Below, piece by piece: positions 43,788-52,373 of a stretch of DNA of 64,000 bases (position 1 is the stretch's first letter; each line of letters opens with the position of its first letter). The DNA comes from Planctomycetota bacterium. GTDB lineage: Bacteria; Planctomycetota; Phycisphaerae; Sedimentisphaerales; Anaerohalosphaeraceae. Made by a program: the position numbers and the translations under genes. The stretch is taken from assembly GCA_016873215.1 (NCBI GenBank), contig VGXU01000002.1, positions 46,574 to 110,573 on the forward strand. Reading direction: 5' to 3'. The notes below the pieces were generated by a model that was given only the letters and a program-made list of their open reading frames with translations, was not told where the DNA came from and searched no databases.

Positions 43788-44513
43788 ATGAGTACGCGGA
43801 ATTTTCAAATTCGAAAACATTTTCCTTTCACACACACCATCACCAAACGAATGGGGCAATTAATGAACCTCTTCGGCCTGACCCTGTTCCGGCTGGAAAA
43901 AATGTCATTTCAACATATCCTCGACATACAACTGCGCCCCGGCGACATCTGTTATATCACCGGCCCCTCCGGCGCCGGCAAAACTGTTCTGATGCGAGAA
44001 ATGTACAGCGCCATCCCGAAAACGCAGCACATCCGTCTCGAAGATATTCCACTCGAAACGAATCAATCGCTCATCGACAGTATTAAAGGTCCTATATTTG
44101 AAACAGTTCGCATACTCAACCAGGCCGGCTTATCGGACGTTTTTGCCATGCTGCAAAGACCCGCCGTACTCTCTGTTGGCCAGCAGTTTCGATATCGCCT
44201 CGCTAAAGCGCTGCTCAGTGACAAGACATACATATTCGCCGATGAATTTATGACGTCCCTCGAACCACTGACCGCCTCGGTGATCTGCCGCCAATTGCGC
44301 CAAATTGCGACCAAAACCCGGCAAACGTTTATTTTTGCCGGAGTCCACGACCATTTCCTCCCCGACCTCTGGCCCGATATCATCATCGTCAAATCCTCTC
44401 TTGGCCAACCCCGCGTCATCTTCCGCGACCCAAAACGAAATACAAAATCATCCGTCATCAATCATCAATTACAGAGAAAGTTTTATGATAGCAATCAAAC
44501 GAAAATGGTGTGA
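43788..44513 (+). CDS. solitary ABC-type ATPase
   Basis: 241 aa after AGGAGGAG. A complete ABC ATPase: Walker A GPSGAGKTVLM (residues of about 63-73), signature LSVGQQFRYRLAKAL, Walker B YIFADEFMTSL and a switch His in GVHDHFL. There is no membrane partner in the window. It matches the ATPase half of COG2401, an ABC ATPase fused to an acetyltransferase in other genomes; here the acetyltransferase-like half is the next gene, overlapping by 29 bases. The C-terminal residues (SSVINHQLQRKF) are read from an intergenic-type repeat, so the gene may once have ended earlier. Confidence 0.8.
   Translation: MSTRNFQIRKHFPFTHTITKRMGQLMNLFGLTLFRLEKMSFQHILDIQLRPGDICYITGPSGAGKTVLMREMYSAIPKTQHIRLEDIPLETNQSLIDSIKGPIFETVRILNQAGLSDVFAMLQRPAVLSVGQQFRYRLAKALLSDKTYIFADEFMTSLEPLTASVICRQLRQIATKTRQTFIFAGVHDHFLPDLWPDIIIVKSSLGQPRVIFRDPKRNTKSSVINHQLQRKFYDSNQTKMV
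44447..44476 (+). repeat. ATCATCAATCATCAATTAC repeat at the end of the ATPase gene
   Basis: The common CATCAATCATCAAT word spans the junction of the ATPase 3' end and the ribosome site of the next gene. Confidence 0.5.
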
Positions 44514-45309
44514 AAGTGGAATCCCGCATCCTGCGGCGATTGACAGATCAAACAAATACTGTTCCGTCCTCAAACATCTCTGTATCGAGCGGGGCTCAAT
44601 GCAGGATTATCATCATCTGGCGCGATTTCATTATCGCTGTTCTGCTCTTGGCCCGACCGCCGGCGTCTGGGTGATTCGCAATCACAAGCCGTCCCGCTAT
44701 GACAGCAATGAATTGGTTGCTGTGATTGTTTATACATACCCCGCCCCGAACCTGGCGGTGCGAAATGTCATAACGCAAAATTTCTTCGCCCGCCCCGACA
44801 AAGCCGCCGGCGTTTCGCTGTTGAATCGACACGTCCGATGCATCAGCCGCGTCATCGTTGACCCGCGATGGCGAAACTTGGGCCTCGCAAGCTGGCTTGT
44901 TCGCCAAACGATGCCGTTGCTCAACGTCGTGATGATTGAATCCATGGCCCTGATGGGACAATTTCACCCGTTTCTGGAAAAGGCCGGCCTCCGGCGTTTC
45001 ATCCCGCCGCAAAATCCGAAAACCGAAAAATTGATTGCCGCGATGGAGTCGCTGAATATCAAACGTGATATCTGGTACGACCCGAAAAAAGTGCAGGCCC
45101 GAATCGCCGGGCTTTCCAGTAAAGAAACGCAATGGCTTGAACTGCGAATCAACGCCTTCCTCGGCCGATTCGGCAAACGCCGCTATCAATCTCCCGGCCT
45201 CGAACGCACCGCCTTTATCCTCGAACACCTCGCCCATCCCTGGACCTACTTCGCCTGGCTCAATCCCGACAAGTCCATTAAAAGCCTGACGTTGCCAATA
45301 CAACCCTAA
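44485..45309 (+). CDS. GNAT-fold acyltransferase-like protein
   Basis: 274 aa from ATG 44485 (AGAGAAAG upstream; the longer frame from 44305 is out of context inside the ATPase gene). RVIVDPRWRNLGLASWLVRQ is a GNAT motif A with the R-x-x-G-x-A acyl-CoA loop; preceding strands (WVIRNHK, LVAVIVYTYPAP) and following FHPFLEKAGLRRF fit the fold. The C-terminal 90 residues are helical and basic. It is coupled to the ABC ATPase and together they equal a split COG2401. Phage Mom, which modifies adenine, is a distant GNAT-like relative in fold, so nucleic-acid modification is possible but unproven. Confidence 0.7.
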   Translation: MIAIKRKWCESGIPHPAAIDRSNKYCSVLKHLCIERGSMQDYHHLARFHYRCSALGPTAGVWVIRNHKPSRYDSNELVAVIVYTYPAPNLAVRNVITQNFFARPDKAAGVSLLNRHVRCISRVIVDPRWRNLGLASWLVRQTMPLLNVVMIESMALMGQFHPFLEKAGLRRFIPPQNPKTEKLIAAMESLNIKRDIWYDPKKVQARIAGLSSKETQWLELRINAFLGRFGKRRYQSPGLERTAFILEHLAHPWTYFAWLNPDKSIKSLTLPIQP

Positions 45310-45314
45310 GAACA

Positions 45315-45343
45315 GGTGCCATGCCCACGCTTGCGTGGGCATG
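45315..45343. repeat. GGTGCCATGCCCACG..CGTGGGCATG palindrome
   Basis: Same family as 22985 and 43642; located just after the GNAT-like gene, where it could act as a weak terminator. The remaining gap to 45517 has no gene. Confidence 0.7.
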
Positions 45344-45517
45344 TTGGGGACTGAAATATCTTTGAGATAAAGTTAAAATTCTCGATTTTTCAGCACAAGT
45401 CTGATATTCTATCGGAAATGAGACTCAGCCGTTCAACAGTGTAATTGAGCAGGACTATGTTGTGTTATATGGGAAATCCCAGTTAATGGGTAAAGGAACT
45501 ATTTCAGGAAGATGGAA

Positions 45518-45814
45518 ATGAAAAACAAAGAAGAGATAATACTAAAACGTGAGGATCGCCTTCTAAGCAATGAAAAGTCGTGGCGACGTGCTCGCATCGG
45601 AGCAGTCTTTCTTTTTGTTATCTTTCTCATAGTTATTCTTACTCTTTATGGAGACGATCTAATATCAAAAGATGAGAAGGCCAAGACTTTTGTTGCTGTT
45701 GTAATTTCGTGTTTATTTTGGATAGTGATAATTGACTGGTTGACATTGCGTATCTGGCACATTGATTCAATAAATTTCTATCGGAAAAAGATTTCCACAA
45801 AAGATAATGTATAA
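45518..45814 (+). CDS. small two-helix membrane protein
   Basis: 98 aa from ATG 45518, preferred over ATG 45512 because AGGAAG then lies at a normal distance. A charged N-terminus is followed by two membrane segments (IGAVFLFVIFLIVILTLY and FVAVVISCLFWIVIIDWLTL) and a basic tail. No family recognised. The codon use is more AT-rich than in the neighbours, which hints at a recent arrival. Confidence 0.6.
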   Translation: MKNKEEIILKREDRLLSNEKSWRRARIGAVFLFVIFLIVILTLYGDDLISKDEKAKTFVAVVISCLFWIVIIDWLTLRIWHIDSINFYRKKISTKDNV

Positions 45815-45896
45815 AAATAACGTCATTAAAAGCCAGTAACCAGGGCCGGTGGGATTGTTGAAAAAGTGTCAGAATTATAAAATAACTGGAGAACTC

Positions 45897-46997
45897 ATGC
45901 CCGAGTTAATTACCGGTGTCATTAAAAAAAATATCAAAGGCAATTTTGTCCTGCGCGACCCGGCACGGTCGTTTCGGCCGGGCGGGCGGGACGTGATCGT
46001 CCCGGCCGCACTGATGCGTCAGGCCGGCCTTGTGGAAGGCGCCGAGGTCTGCGGCACAACCCGCATCGACAGCAACCTTGTCCTATTGGACAAGGTCGAA
46101 TCCGTCTGCGGTCTTACAGTCGAGCAATTCAAAAAGCGCACGCCCTATCAGGAGCTTACCGCCGTCTCGCCGAATCAGCGGTTCGATCTTGAAAAGTCCG
46201 GCGAGCTTTCGATGCGCATCGTTGACCTTATCGCCCCGATGGGCAAAGGCACGCGCGGCCTCATCGTTTCGCCCCCAAAGGCCGGCAAAACAATGATGCT
46301 TTCCCAAATCGCCAAAGGCATCCTTGCCGACGACCCCAAAGCTCGGGTTATCGTTCTGCTTATCGACGAACGCCCCGAAGAAGTCACCTATTTCAAACGC
46401 GGCGTCGAAGGTGCAACGGTCGTGGCGTCCTCCATCGACCAGTCCATCGAAGAGCATATCGAACTGGCCGAGATTCTTTTGGCATATATCAAAGTGCAGC
46501 TTGAATGCGGCCGGGATATTGTCGTCCTTGTCGATTCCATCACCCGCATGGGGCGTGCATTCAATCGCAAAGGTTCCGGGACGGGGCGCATTATGTCCGG
46601 CGGGCTTGAGGCCGGCGTCCTCGAAATTCCCCGCCGATTTCTCGGCATGGCCAGAAAAATCGAAAACGGCGGCTCCGTCACCATCATCGCCACCGCGCTG
46701 GTCGATACCGGCTCACGGATGGATCAGCTCATCTTTGAAGAATTCAAAGGCACCGGCAACAGCGAAATCATCCTGTCCCGCGCGCTCGCCGAGCAGCGTA
46801 TTTTCCCCGCCATCGATATTCCCGCCTCCGGCACCCGGATGGACGAGGCGCTATGGGGTGCGGCCAACAGCAAAAAACTCGCCAACCTCCGCAAGGGTCT
46901 GTTCAATAAGAATCCCGCCGAATCGATCAATACGCTGATTTCCGTCCTGCGAAAATACCCCACCAATGCCGAACTGATAAAAATCATTCCCGGCTGA
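45897..46997 (+). CDS. rho: transcription termination factor Rho, short form
   Basis: 366 aa from ATG 45897 (GGAG upstream), against about 420 in E. coli. The N-terminal helical domain is missing; the protein opens directly into a cold-shock-like RNA-binding part (KGNFVLRDPARSFRPGGRDVIVP). The hexameric ATPase motor is complete: Walker A PPKAGKTMML, LLIDERPEEVT, IVVLVDSITRMGRAFN, and the R-loop GSGTGRIMSGGLEAGVL. It should be an active RNA-DNA helicase. It stands alone after a small membrane-protein gene. Confidence 0.93.
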   Translation: MPELITGVIKKNIKGNFVLRDPARSFRPGGRDVIVPAALMRQAGLVEGAEVCGTTRIDSNLVLLDKVESVCGLTVEQFKKRTPYQELTAVSPNQRFDLEKSGELSMRIVDLIAPMGKGTRGLIVSPPKAGKTMMLSQIAKGILADDPKARVIVLLIDERPEEVTYFKRGVEGATVVASSIDQSIEEHIELAEILLAYIKVQLECGRDIVVLVDSITRMGRAFNRKGSGTGRIMSGGLEAGVLEIPRRFLGMARKIENGGSVTIIATALVDTGSRMDQLIFEEFKGTGNSEIILSRALAEQRIFPAIDIPASGTRMDEALWGAANSKKLANLRKGLFNKNPAESINTLISVLRKYPTNAELIKIIPG

Positions 46998-47382
46998 GCC
47001 GGCCCAGAAAAATCACAGCGGAAGACCTTCTTTGGTAGCGGGCCGGTTCTTGGCAGAATTGGGATTATTCGACATCTCAAAAAATATATTTCTTTTGAAG
47101 GCCATGAAGCCTGTCGAATGTTTAGTTCCTATAAAATATAGACTTATGACCTTGTCGGCAGACAAATTAAACCCTTATCCATATCAAAAAAAATTTTTTA
47201 TTAAATACTACTTAACCCATAGGAATAGTATGACATATAGTTATTATGTTTATTTTTTTTCGACATTATATAAGACAAAACAAATCTTATATAAAGTGGT
47301 TTTTAAGGGGCCGGATGCCCCCAAAAATACGTGCAAGTTGAAAAAACATAGAAAATCAGTTTAGACAGGAAAGGAAAGAGTT
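46998..47382. promoter_or_regulatory. AT-rich upstream region of the PEP-CTERM genes with an inverted repeat
   Basis: The 385-base gap turns very AT-rich after 47100. At 47266-47294, TTATATAAGA and TCTTATATAA form a perfect 10-bp inverted repeat with a 9-base spacer, about 90 bases before the first PEP-CTERM gene. It may be an operator or overlap the -10 site; no clear -35/-10 pair stands out. Nothing else is seen here. Confidence 0.4.
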
Positions 47383-48033
47383 ATGAACACACAAGTTAGA
47401 AACTCATTGAAGACACATTTGTTAACAATTTTAGCTGTCGCCATGGTCGTTCCATGGAGTGTCGCAACAGCGGATGACCTCAACCCCCCTCTGTATCGAG
47501 GCAAACCATTGTCAGTCTTTGCCGAATGGCAATTGGTACCCGGCAGTACGATTTTGAACCTGACACAGTCCAACTGGGTCGATGACAACGACCCTTCAAC
47601 AACGCTGCACCCGCTGCCCTTTTCTAATCCGGTGCAGCCTAACGCTCCCGGTCAGTATCAGTTTCAGCTTCCCAACTGGATTGACAAGGAACCCATTAAA
47701 TATATGCGCGTTCAGTTGACATGGATGGGCGATCTGAATCCGCCCATCAGTCTGGCCAGTCAGGCTTTGGATGGCACCAACACAATTTGGGGCCAGACTG
47801 TCAACATCTCTCCGTTGCAAGTGGATGCGGCCCAGATTAAGGCCTATCAGTACTATGATCTGATTTTCCAGCCTAATCCGGATTTTGAACGAGTGAATGT
47901 AACATTGAATCCCAATTCGGTACTGTCGCAAGTGGTGATTGATACGGTCTCGACCGTCCCCGAACCGGCAACCATGGGTCTGCTTGGTTTAGGTGCATTG
48001 AATCTGCTTTGGAGAAAGCGGTCGGCTGCCTGA
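47383..48033 (+). CDS. PEP-CTERM protein 1
   Basis: 216 aa with an N-terminal signal peptide (LTILAVAMVVPWSVATA). The C-terminus is a textbook PEP-CTERM tail: VPEPATMGLLGLGALNLLWRKR. This sorting signal is cut by an exosortase and sends the protein to the cell surface or matrix. The middle is a beta-rich domain without a recognised family (YIQLTWMG-like MRVQLTWMGDLNP). First of four tandem PEP-CTERM genes; the start is preceded by AGGAAAGGAAAGAGTT. Confidence 0.88.
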   Translation: MNTQVRNSLKTHLLTILAVAMVVPWSVATADDLNPPLYRGKPLSVFAEWQLVPGSTILNLTQSNWVDDNDPSTTLHPLPFSNPVQPNAPGQYQFQLPNWIDKEPIKYMRVQLTWMGDLNPPISLASQALDGTNTIWGQTVNISPLQVDAAQIKAYQYYDLIFQPNPDFERVNVTLNPNSVLSQVVIDTVSTVPEPATMGLLGLGALNLLWRKRSAA

Positions 48034-48092
48034 TCACAAAAAAATGAAAGAATCAGAAATATTGACGATTGAAAAAATAACTAAGTATGAGG

Positions 48093-48182
48093 TGTCATTC
48101 TGGCGAAAGCCAGAATCCAGCTAAAATGTTTCTGGATTTCCGTCCCACGCCTTCGAGAGGACAGGCACTGCGCGGGAATGAC
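48093..48182. repeat. CATTCTGGCGAAAGCCAGAATCC palindrome and relic
   Basis: Arms ATTCTGGC and GCCAGAAT at 48096-48117, followed by a longer GGATTTCCGTCCCACGCC..GCGCGGGAATGACA copy to 48182. It separates PEP-CTERM genes 1 and 2. Confidence 0.65.
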
Positions 48183-48260
48183 AGACGATAGTCTTGCCTT
48201 AAAATGTTCAGTTAATGAATCAAAGAGCAATGGTTGCTTCGAATTGAGGAGAGAACGGAA

Positions 48261-48929
48261 ATGGCTAAAACATTTTTATTTTTAGGGTCACTGCTTTTTG
48301 TCGGTATCGCCAATGCAACACTGTCGGGTCTGGCTGCCGATAGGGTGGAACCCGGTTGGCGAGGGCAGCCCAACACAACTCTTCAGGCGTGGAACTTTGA
48401 TACCGCCGATAATCCGGGGCTGGTAACATTGGACCTGAATCCTTATGGCAAGCCGGCGGCGGAAGTTTTTGTGCCGGATACGGGTTTTCCGAAGGAAACC
48501 TATTGGATGGCCGCCAACGGTAACGGCCACACCGGAGTATGGCGCATTTACGGCAGCGACTATCTGCTGCTGTACATCCCGAATAATCCGCGGACAAGTC
48601 CTGATAGTTATAAGGATATCTGGCTGCAGATTATCTACTCATCGGAATCGATTGACAGAAAGCCTCAGATCCAGACGCTTCCGCAGTATGCCTCACTTGA
48701 GGTTATTCAATCCACGGTTATTGACGGTCTTTACTATCACGATGTGTTCCATATTCGCCTTGAACCGCAGCCTCCGGAGGAATGGATCGCAATCCTGCCG
48801 CGTGATTGTACTCTGTATATCGACGGTATCGTTGTTGACACAATTTGCGTTCCCGAGCCGACAACAATCGGTTTGCTTGGTTTAGGTGCGTTGAATCTGC
48901 TTCGGAGAAGGCCGTCGGCGGCAGTGTGA
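48261..48929 (+). CDS. PEP-CTERM protein 2
   Basis: 222 aa from ATG 48261 (GGAGAGAACGG upstream). Signal peptide FLFLGSLLFVGIANA; C-terminal tail VPEPTTIGLLGLGALNLLRRRPS. The middle resembles that of PEP-CTERM protein 1 (both open with a PGWRGQP or PLYRGKP phrase and have a VTLDLNP-type strand), so the two are likely paralogues from a tandem duplication. Surface-exposed, function unknown. Confidence 0.87.
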   Translation: MAKTFLFLGSLLFVGIANATLSGLAADRVEPGWRGQPNTTLQAWNFDTADNPGLVTLDLNPYGKPAAEVFVPDTGFPKETYWMAANGNGHTGVWRIYGSDYLLLYIPNNPRTSPDSYKDIWLQIIYSSESIDRKPQIQTLPQYASLEVIQSTVIDGLYYHDVFHIRLEPQPPEEWIAILPRDCTLYIDGIVVDTICVPEPTTIGLLGLGALNLLRRRPSAAV

Positions 48930-49040
48930 ACCCGCCATTCGTTACAGTTTTGTTAAAGTAATGGAAATGTGTTTGGAAATGTAGAATGTGTTAAGATAAA
49001 AACAGGAAATCAATTTTTTAAGGAAAGAGAGGAAAGAATT

Positions 49041-49730
49041 ATGAAAAATGTAATGACACTCATTTTAATGACCGTCGTGGTCATCACGGCAGGAGCAAGC
49101 GCCAACCTTCTGGTGGACCCGGGTTTTGAAACCAACCCATTGACAACTTATACCAACGTTTTGACCAATTTCCCCGGATTTGTGGGACAATGGGGCGATG
49201 AAGTCTCCACTATTGTCACTGCCGAAAACGGCATCACGCCGTTTCAGGGAGTCCGGATGCTTCGCATGGACGACGACGGCCTGACGGCGACACAGACATT
49301 TCAATCCACCGACGTAACCGCCTTTGCGGCGACCATTGATGCAGGCGGAGTCGGCATTAACGCCATTGCCCAGTACAATGCTCACCCGCATCTGTCGGCT
49401 GCTCTCAGTAATATCACCGTATTCTTTTTCAGCGCAGCCAACTGGGGCTCACAGATCGGTACGCCTTTGGTCAGCAATCTGATTCTGGATGCCTCGCCCA
49501 ATACATGGCAAGCCAATCTCGTTGCAGGGATTGTCCCGGTCGGCACGCGATGGATGGTCACGCAGGTAGCCTATCAGAACGCATCGCTGCTCGGTTCCGA
49601 CGGCGCTATGTACCCCGGCTATGTTGATGCGGCGGAACTTTGGGTCAAAGTCCCCGAACCGGCGACGATGGGTCTGCTTGCGCTGGGAGGATTAACACTG
49701 CTTCGGAGAAGACGCAGACAATCCGCATAA
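49041..49730 (+). CDS. PEP-CTERM protein 3
   Basis: 229 aa from ATG 49041, after AGAGAGGAAAGAATT. Signal peptide ending in TAGASA; the mature start NLLVDPGFETNPLTTY is typical of carbohydrate-binding-like beta-sandwich domains in surface proteins. The tail is VPEPATMGLLALGGLTLLRRRRR. It is an unrelated middle domain compared with proteins 1 and 2. The leader AGAGAGGAAAGAAT is almost identical before gene 4. Confidence 0.88.
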   Translation: MKNVMTLILMTVVVITAGASANLLVDPGFETNPLTTYTNVLTNFPGFVGQWGDEVSTIVTAENGITPFQGVRMLRMDDDGLTATQTFQSTDVTAFAATIDAGGVGINAIAQYNAHPHLSAALSNITVFFFSAANWGSQIGTPLVSNLILDASPNTWQANLVAGIVPVGTRWMVTQVAYQNASLLGSDGAMYPGYVDAAELWVKVPEPATMGLLALGGLTLLRRRRRQSA

Positions 49731-49784
49731 AATCAATAATACCCAAAACAGAAAAGACAAAATATAGAAAGAGAGGAAAGAACT

Positions 49785-50720
49785 ATGAAAAAGTTTATGT
49801 TGTTCAGTTTATTGTTAGTCGCATCGAGCCTGGCTTCGGCGGTTGTGCAAAAAGAGATTTTCGGACTGGCAGGCGTTGGCGGCGGTTACAAGATTTTGCG
49901 ATATGATGTGATTGCGGGCACATTTTATAACTGCGGCTCGATTATGGATCCGAAATTCAGTACGAATCTTGCGATGGACAACAACCGCCGTCTTTACTAC
50001 ATGCATCCTTTTGATTACAATCATATTCTCTGGCAGGCTGATCTGGACAGCGGCAACAACCTGATTAACCAGCAGGTCCATGATACATTCGCTCCAGGAA
50101 TGAATATTATCGACGGCTTTACCATCGGCCCGGACCAGAACTTGTACATGACCGGCTATGGACACAGTGAAATCTATCGGTACATTATCGGATCCAACAG
50201 CGGCAACGCCGCGACCGAAGTTACACTGGTTAACGGACCGGGCCAGTCCGCTGAATTCCGTTCCGACCTGGCTTTCGATCCAATTACCGGAAACCTGGTG
50301 GGCATCGGAATCGTACCGGATGGTTCCGGCCGACGGTCGCTTTTTCAAATTGCCCCATCCATAACAAACAATGGCATCAATGACAATTACACATGGCAGT
50401 TTTTTGGCGGAAACTCCTCGCCCTGGGCAAGCATTGACTTGGGCAACCCATTCACCAATCCCGGAGGGCCGCTGGGGCCTAATCCCGACGGTGTTGCTTT
50501 TGACCCGACAAACGGCGATCTTTATCTGTCCGGAGATGGAGAAAAGTTCTCGCTCTGGAATCGCAACACCGCCACACTGACCAGCTATCTTTTGGACAGC
50601 TCCGGTACGGACACGACCATGGGCTTCGATCTGGCGTTTCAGACCGTACCCGAACCGGCAACATTGAGTCTCTTGGGCTTTGGAGTTTTGGGGTTATTGA
50701 GAAAACGCAAAACTGTCTAA
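49785..50720 (+). CDS. PEP-CTERM protein 4
   Basis: 311 aa after AGAGAGGAAAGAACT. Signal peptide LFSLLLVASSLASA; then a beta-propeller-like domain with repeated short blades (YKILRYDVIAGTFYNCG, NRRLYYMHPFDYNHILWQADLDSG, NLYMTGYGHSEIYRYIIG, GDLYLSGDGEKFSLWNRNTATL), and the tail VPEPATLSLLGFGVLGLLRKRK. Probably displayed on the surface. A strong terminator follows, so the four genes may form one or more transcripts that end here. Confidence 0.88.
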   Translation: MKKFMLFSLLLVASSLASAVVQKEIFGLAGVGGGYKILRYDVIAGTFYNCGSIMDPKFSTNLAMDNNRRLYYMHPFDYNHILWQADLDSGNNLINQQVHDTFAPGMNIIDGFTIGPDQNLYMTGYGHSEIYRYIIGSNSGNAATEVTLVNGPGQSAEFRSDLAFDPITGNLVGIGIVPDGSGRRSLFQIAPSITNNGINDNYTWQFFGGNSSPWASIDLGNPFTNPGGPLGPNPDGVAFDPTNGDLYLSGDGEKFSLWNRNTATLTSYLLDSSGTDTTMGFDLAFQTVPEPATLSLLGFGVLGLLRKRKTV

Positions 50721-50754
50721 AAATAAATCTGCGGAAACGACTCAGATCAAAGGG

Positions 50755-50785
50755 CCGCAAGCGGGTGCTTGCGGTTCTTTTTTTC
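50755..50785 (+). terminator. terminator after the PEP-CTERM genes
   Basis: CCGCAAGC (50755-50762), loop GGGT, GCTTGCGG (50767-50774), then TTCTTTTTTT. A strong rho-independent terminator. Confidence 0.85.
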
Positions 50786-50845
50786 TATGCCAAACAGGCT
50801 CACACGCCGGTTCGAGCCGTCCATGATACCCGTCACCGCAGGAAA

Positions 50846-51283
50846 TCAAGTTAAATCGTACTCGATTTCCAGTTTGAGTTTATGCTGGGCCTCTTCCTGG
50901 GCCAAATGGGTGAACAACTCGCGAATGTGAGGCTCTTTAGCCGACTGCGCCAGTTGAGAATACAGACGATAAGCCTGATTTTCCTTCCTCATCGCAAAAG
51001 CCAGTAATTCCTTATAACTCATATCCGCATGCGGCTTGACCTCTTGAATCGTATTGGCAATGCCCAGGCTGCCAACCTCCTCGTCTTCGAATATAACATC
51101 CCCGTCCCGTACGCCTTCCAGACGTAGTTTATGCCGAAGCTCATCGAGGGCGAATTTAGTCAGGGCGGCCTTCACATCTTCCTTCTTCGCAATCCCTGCC
51201 AGCTTCTCGTAGAAAGATTGAGCCCGCGATTCATCCTCAATCGCGTAATTCAGAATATCACGAATCGAATTGAAGGGTGTCAT
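50846..51283 (-). CDS. ferritin-like (rubrerythrin-type) protein
   Basis: 145 aa. Two ferritin-like halves, each with a Glu helix and a Glu-x-x-His helix: AIEDESRAQSFYEKLA with ALDELRHKLRLEG, and AMRKENQAYRLYSQLA with LAQEEAQHKLKLE. They should hold a di-iron centre, so it belongs to the rubrerythrin-like ferritin family but lacks a rubredoxin domain. The probable role is peroxide or oxygen protection in an anaerobe. It stands alone, divergent from the pabC-like gene; nothing is seen in the gap. Confidence 0.85.
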   Translation of the reverse strand: MTPFNSIRDILNYAIEDESRAQSFYEKLAGIAKKEDVKAALTKFALDELRHKLRLEGVRDGDVIFEDEEVGSLGIANTIQEVKPHADMSYKELLAFAMRKENQAYRLYSQLAQSAKEPHIRELFTHLAQEEAQHKLKLEIEYDLT

Positions 51284-51526
51284 ATTCTGCTTTTCTTTAT
51301 GCGGGAGTTTTTTCTTTTGCTTATAAGACTTTACCCCTGCCTGCCGATTTCTTCAAGTCTTTTCCGACCATTCGAAAAAATAAACAGGACAAATAAAAAA
51401 GGGGGCTTGTGGGCGAAAAAAGAGGTTTTGGCGGGCGGGGCTTTTATCTGGCTTTTTGAGGCAAAGTCGGTATAGTATCCGCGTCGTCAGTGCGTCTATC
51501 GGCGGCAAATGCAGGGATTTACACGA

Positions 51527-52366
51527 ATGGAACAGGTTTTTTTCATAGACAAAATTATTCCCGCTGACACAGCGGCGGTGCCGATTACCGACAGTTCGTT
51601 TCTCTACGGGCTGGGGTTGTTTGAGACGATGCGCGCCGCGAGCGGCACCGTATTTCGCCTTAGCGACCATCTCGACCGGCTGTTCACCAGCGCCGCGGCA
51701 TTGAGTATTCCCTGCGGGCTGACCGCCGACTTTATCGAAGACGCTGTTAAACAGGTGCTGAAAGCGAATCATCTTAAAAATGCGAGGATGCGGCTGACGC
51801 TTTCCAGCGGCCCGTTGGCGCAAACCGATATGCCTAAAGGTACGCTGCTGATTACCGCGACGGAGTTTACGCCGTACCCGAAAGAATATTACGACAGGGG
51901 CGCGAGGGTGATTTTGGCCGACTTTCGCCAGAACCCGAAGGACCCGACCTGCGGGCACAAGACGACCTGTTATGCCCCGCGCCTGATTGCGTTAAAACAG
52001 GCCCATGAAAAACTGGCGACCGAGTCTCTGTGGTTCACCACGGAAAATAATTTGGCCGAAGGCTGTGTCAGCAATGTCTTTCTCGTCAAAGACAACGTAC
52101 TTTATACGCCTCGGGCTGATACGCCGGTACTGCCGGGCGTCGCCCGCAAAACCGTTCTTGAACTGGCCGAAAAACTGAAAATCAAATCCGTCGAACAGGT
52201 GCTGACGATTCACGATGTGCTTTCGGCACAGGAGATTTTTCTGACCAATGTTATAATGACCGTTCTGCCGGTAACGTCGGTCGAATCGCACACCGTTGGC
52301 GACGGCAAAGTCGGAACGACGACGAAAAAATTGATGGAAGCATACGAAGAAAAATTAAAAGGTTAA
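51527..52366 (+). CDS. class IV aminotransferase (aminodeoxychorismate lyase-like)
   Basis: 279 aa from ATG 51527, where the family begins (an ATG at 51509 is possible). PLP fold-type IV: VPITDSSFLYGLGLFETMRA at the N-terminus, the Lys in GHKTTCYAPRLIALKQA, ENNLAEGCVSNVFLVKD, and TPVLPGVARKTVLELA with LSAQEIFLTNVIMTVLPVTSV. The family includes PabC, branched-chain and D-amino acid aminotransferases; the short phosphate-binding region cannot separate these by eye. A pabB without adjacent pabC is at 37716, so a PabC role in p-aminobenzoate synthesis is plausible. It ends seven bases before yidC. Confidence 0.85.
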   Translation: MEQVFFIDKIIPADTAAVPITDSSFLYGLGLFETMRAASGTVFRLSDHLDRLFTSAAALSIPCGLTADFIEDAVKQVLKANHLKNARMRLTLSSGPLAQTDMPKGTLLITATEFTPYPKEYYDRGARVILADFRQNPKDPTCGHKTTCYAPRLIALKQAHEKLATESLWFTTENNLAEGCVSNVFLVKDNVLYTPRADTPVLPGVARKTVLELAEKLKIKSVEQVLTIHDVLSAQEIFLTNVIMTVLPVTSVESHTVGDGKVGTTTKKLMEAYEEKLKG

Positions 52367-52373
52367 AAGGTAA

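Noticed and set aside
44305..44484. 60-residue extension of the GNAT-like protein
   Set aside because: It lies in another frame within the ABC ATPase gene and is rich in Ser/Pro as expected of a shadow frame; ATG 44485 has a ribosome site.
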